Made by a program: the position numbers and the translations under genes | The notes under the pieces: generated by a model | Told to the model about the DNA's origin: nothing | What the model saw: the letters and a program-made list of their open reading frames with translations, nothing else | Databases searched by the model: none | From: Verrucomicrobiia bacterium | GTDB lineage: Bacteria > Verrucomicrobiota > Verrucomicrobiia > Limisphaerales > CAIMTB01 | Reading direction: 5' to 3' | Length of the DNA: 64,000 bases | Assembly: GCA_019634625.1 (NCBI GenBank) | Contig: JAHCBA010000018.1 | Span: 62,001 to 126,000 of the forward strand | Shown: piece by piece, positions 62,934-64,000 of the stretch | How positions within the stretch are numbered: the first letter of the stretch is position 1 | How the letters are laid out: every line of letters begins with the position of its first letter

Positions 62934-64000
62934 TCAGAACCGCGGTTCGACGAGGACGCTTCCCGGGGCGCCGGGTTGGTAACCGTCGCCACCTTGGGAG
63001 GAGATGCGTGAGGCGGGGAAATCGGATCGGAGGTAGCGAATGGCGATGAGGCCGCCGCCCCCCCCGCCGGATTCGAGGCCTCCGGCGCCGCCGTCGGCGA
63101 GCACCGATCCGGAGCCGGACAGGTAATCAGCCTGGATGAGGATGCTGCCGCCGGAGCCGCCACCCCCGTAGCGGGAGCCGTCGGTGCCGCGGACGGAGAG
63201 TGTGCCGTGGAGTTCGAGGCGTTGGGCGATGATGGCAATCCGGCCGCCCCCGTCGCCGGCGGGACCGTTGTCGGAGCCGCCGCCGCTGCCGAGGGTGTTG
63301 GGATGGGAGGGTTCCCCGTAGGGGGCGTTGGGGTTTCCATCGATGTTGCCGAAGCCGCCGAGGCCGGCGTGACTGCCGCCATGGCGACTTCTGCTGCCGG
63401 GCTGGAAGTTGAGGGTCCGACCGGCGGTGTCGGGGTTGGTTTGCGTTTGGGCGCCTGGATAACCGCGGCCCGCCGCGTCGATGTGACTGCCGGCTTCGAT
63501 GACGAGGTGGTCCACCGCAAGGGACAGCCCGGGATGGGAGCCGGGGCTGGGCGGGACGTGGGTGAGGACGGCACCGCGCCGAAGGAAAAGTTCCAACGCC
63601 CGGAAGGAGAGGGCTTGGACACGGGCGCCATCGACGGTCACCAGGTCGCCTGAGGTGTCGGCTGGAAGGGGCGTTTCGCGTCCGGGCCCTCGGATGATCA
63701 GGCGGCCGGGAGTGGAATCACGGATGGTGAAGAGGGTGCCTGGGGCGCCTTGCTCATGGCCGGTGCCGCCCAGCGTGGAGATGCGGTCGAGGATACCGCC
63801 AGAGGCGGTACGATACAGGACCGCCACACGACCGCCGCCGCCGCCGCCAGATTGGGGGCTGCCATGGCCGCCATCGGCGCGAATCTCACCGGCACCGAGC
63901 AGGAGCCGGGTTTGGATTTCGATGGAACCGCCGGCGCCACCGCCACCGTAGAGGGAGCCGGGTCCGCCGTTGGCGAGGATGGAGCCGTCGAGTTCGAGGG
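62934..64000 (-). CDS. Gly-rich surface or adhesin-like protein, 3' part (5' end outside window)
   Basis: At least 355 codons, open to the window edge. The sequence has repeated beta-helix-like units, each with a Gly/Ser turn: LYGGGGAGGSIEIQTRLLLGAG, GGGGSGGSILIQADYLSGSG and GGGGGGLIAIRYLRSD. Such blocks are typical of large exported Verrucomicrobial and Planctomycete proteins with parallel beta-helix folds, often followed by sorting or autotransporter signals; none is visible at this C-terminus, which ends SVLVEPRF. It may be an adhesin or carbohydrate-binding protein. It converges on the permease gene. Confidence 0.7.
   Translation of the reverse strand, partial: LELDGSILANGGPGSLYGGGGAGGSIEIQTRLLLGAGEIRADGGHGSPQSGGGGGGRVAVLYRTASGGILDRISTLGGTGHEQGAPGTLFTIRDSTPGRLIIRGPGRETPLPADTSGDLVTVDGARVQALSFRALELFLRRGAVLTHVPPSPGSHPGLSLAVDHLVIEAGSHIDAAGRGYPGAQTQTNPDTAGRTLNFQPGSRSRHGGSHAGLGGFGNIDGNPNAPYGEPSHPNTLGSGGGSDNGPAGDGGGRIAIIAQRLELHGTLSVRGTDGSRYGGGGSGGSILIQADYLSGSGSVLADGGAGGLESGGGGGGLIAIRYLRSDFPASRISSQGGDGYQPGAPGSVLVEPRF

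Overview
The window reads as a chromosomal segment of a high-GC bacterium, most likely a Verrucomicrobiota member. Signs of this are a prepilin-like protein with the DUF1559-type tail (3690-4541), an ECF-type sigma factor beside a Ser/Thr kinase with an RDD membrane module, several secreted glycoside-hydrolase-like proteins (DUF4038, DUF1593), and many intergenic palindromes. This assignment is inference; no rRNA gene is present, and one tRNA (Gln, UUG) is.

Layout. 1-3475 (minus): kinase (cut by the window edge), sigma factor, VapBC toxin-antitoxin. 3476-8414: pseudopilin, a secreted unknown, an SMR exporter and a secreted endonuclease/phosphatase-fold enzyme, separated by dispersed repeats. 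8415-25863 (plus): one very compact operon, mostly with 4-base ATGA overlaps, encoding HdrCBA, MvhD, a cytosolic group 3c-like [NiFe] hydrogenase (small and large subunits), a maturation protease, a formate-dehydrogenase-like molybdopterin protein whose formate-binding residues are replaced, two sulfhydrogenase-type diaphorase subunits (HydB and HydG like), a second maturation protease, and a five-subunit membrane group 4 [NiFe] hydrogenase. This is the most remarkable part of the window. It puts flavin-based bifurcation (HdrA), H2, NAD(P) (HydG) and a proton or sodium-coupled ferredoxin:H2 module in one transcription unit.

26223-33246: tRNA-Gln, a B12-binding radical SAM protein, a large secreted zinc metalloprotease, folK and a membrane-anchored unknown. 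33363-35185: a second radical SAM gene broken by a single-base frameshift. 35186-41107: a repeat mosaic, a chimeric SASA-like/metallopeptidase secreted protein, and three minus-strand secreted carbohydrate or nucleoside enzymes. 41261-51804 (minus): Ski2-like helicase, M16 peptidase, trigger factor, Nramp-like transporter, hybrid histidine kinase. 52136-62779 (plus): MscS channel, GlgE, TreS-maltokinase fusion, a diadenylate cyclase fused to a YbbR domain, and an SLC13-type permease with four RCK_C domains. This second compact operon reads as an osmotic-stress or c-di-AMP unit. 62934-64000 (minus): the 3' part of a large Gly-rich surface protein.

Repeats. At least four intergenic repeat families are interleaved: a long palindrome with 29-bp arms whose arm supplies the stop codon of two genes; a 159-bp MITE-like element with 17-bp perfect terminal inverted repeats; a ~128-bp three-hairpin element in two copies; and arrays of 6-bp units, one of which has entered the 3' end of hdrB in frame. 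No transposase, integrase, CRISPR array or phage gene was seen.
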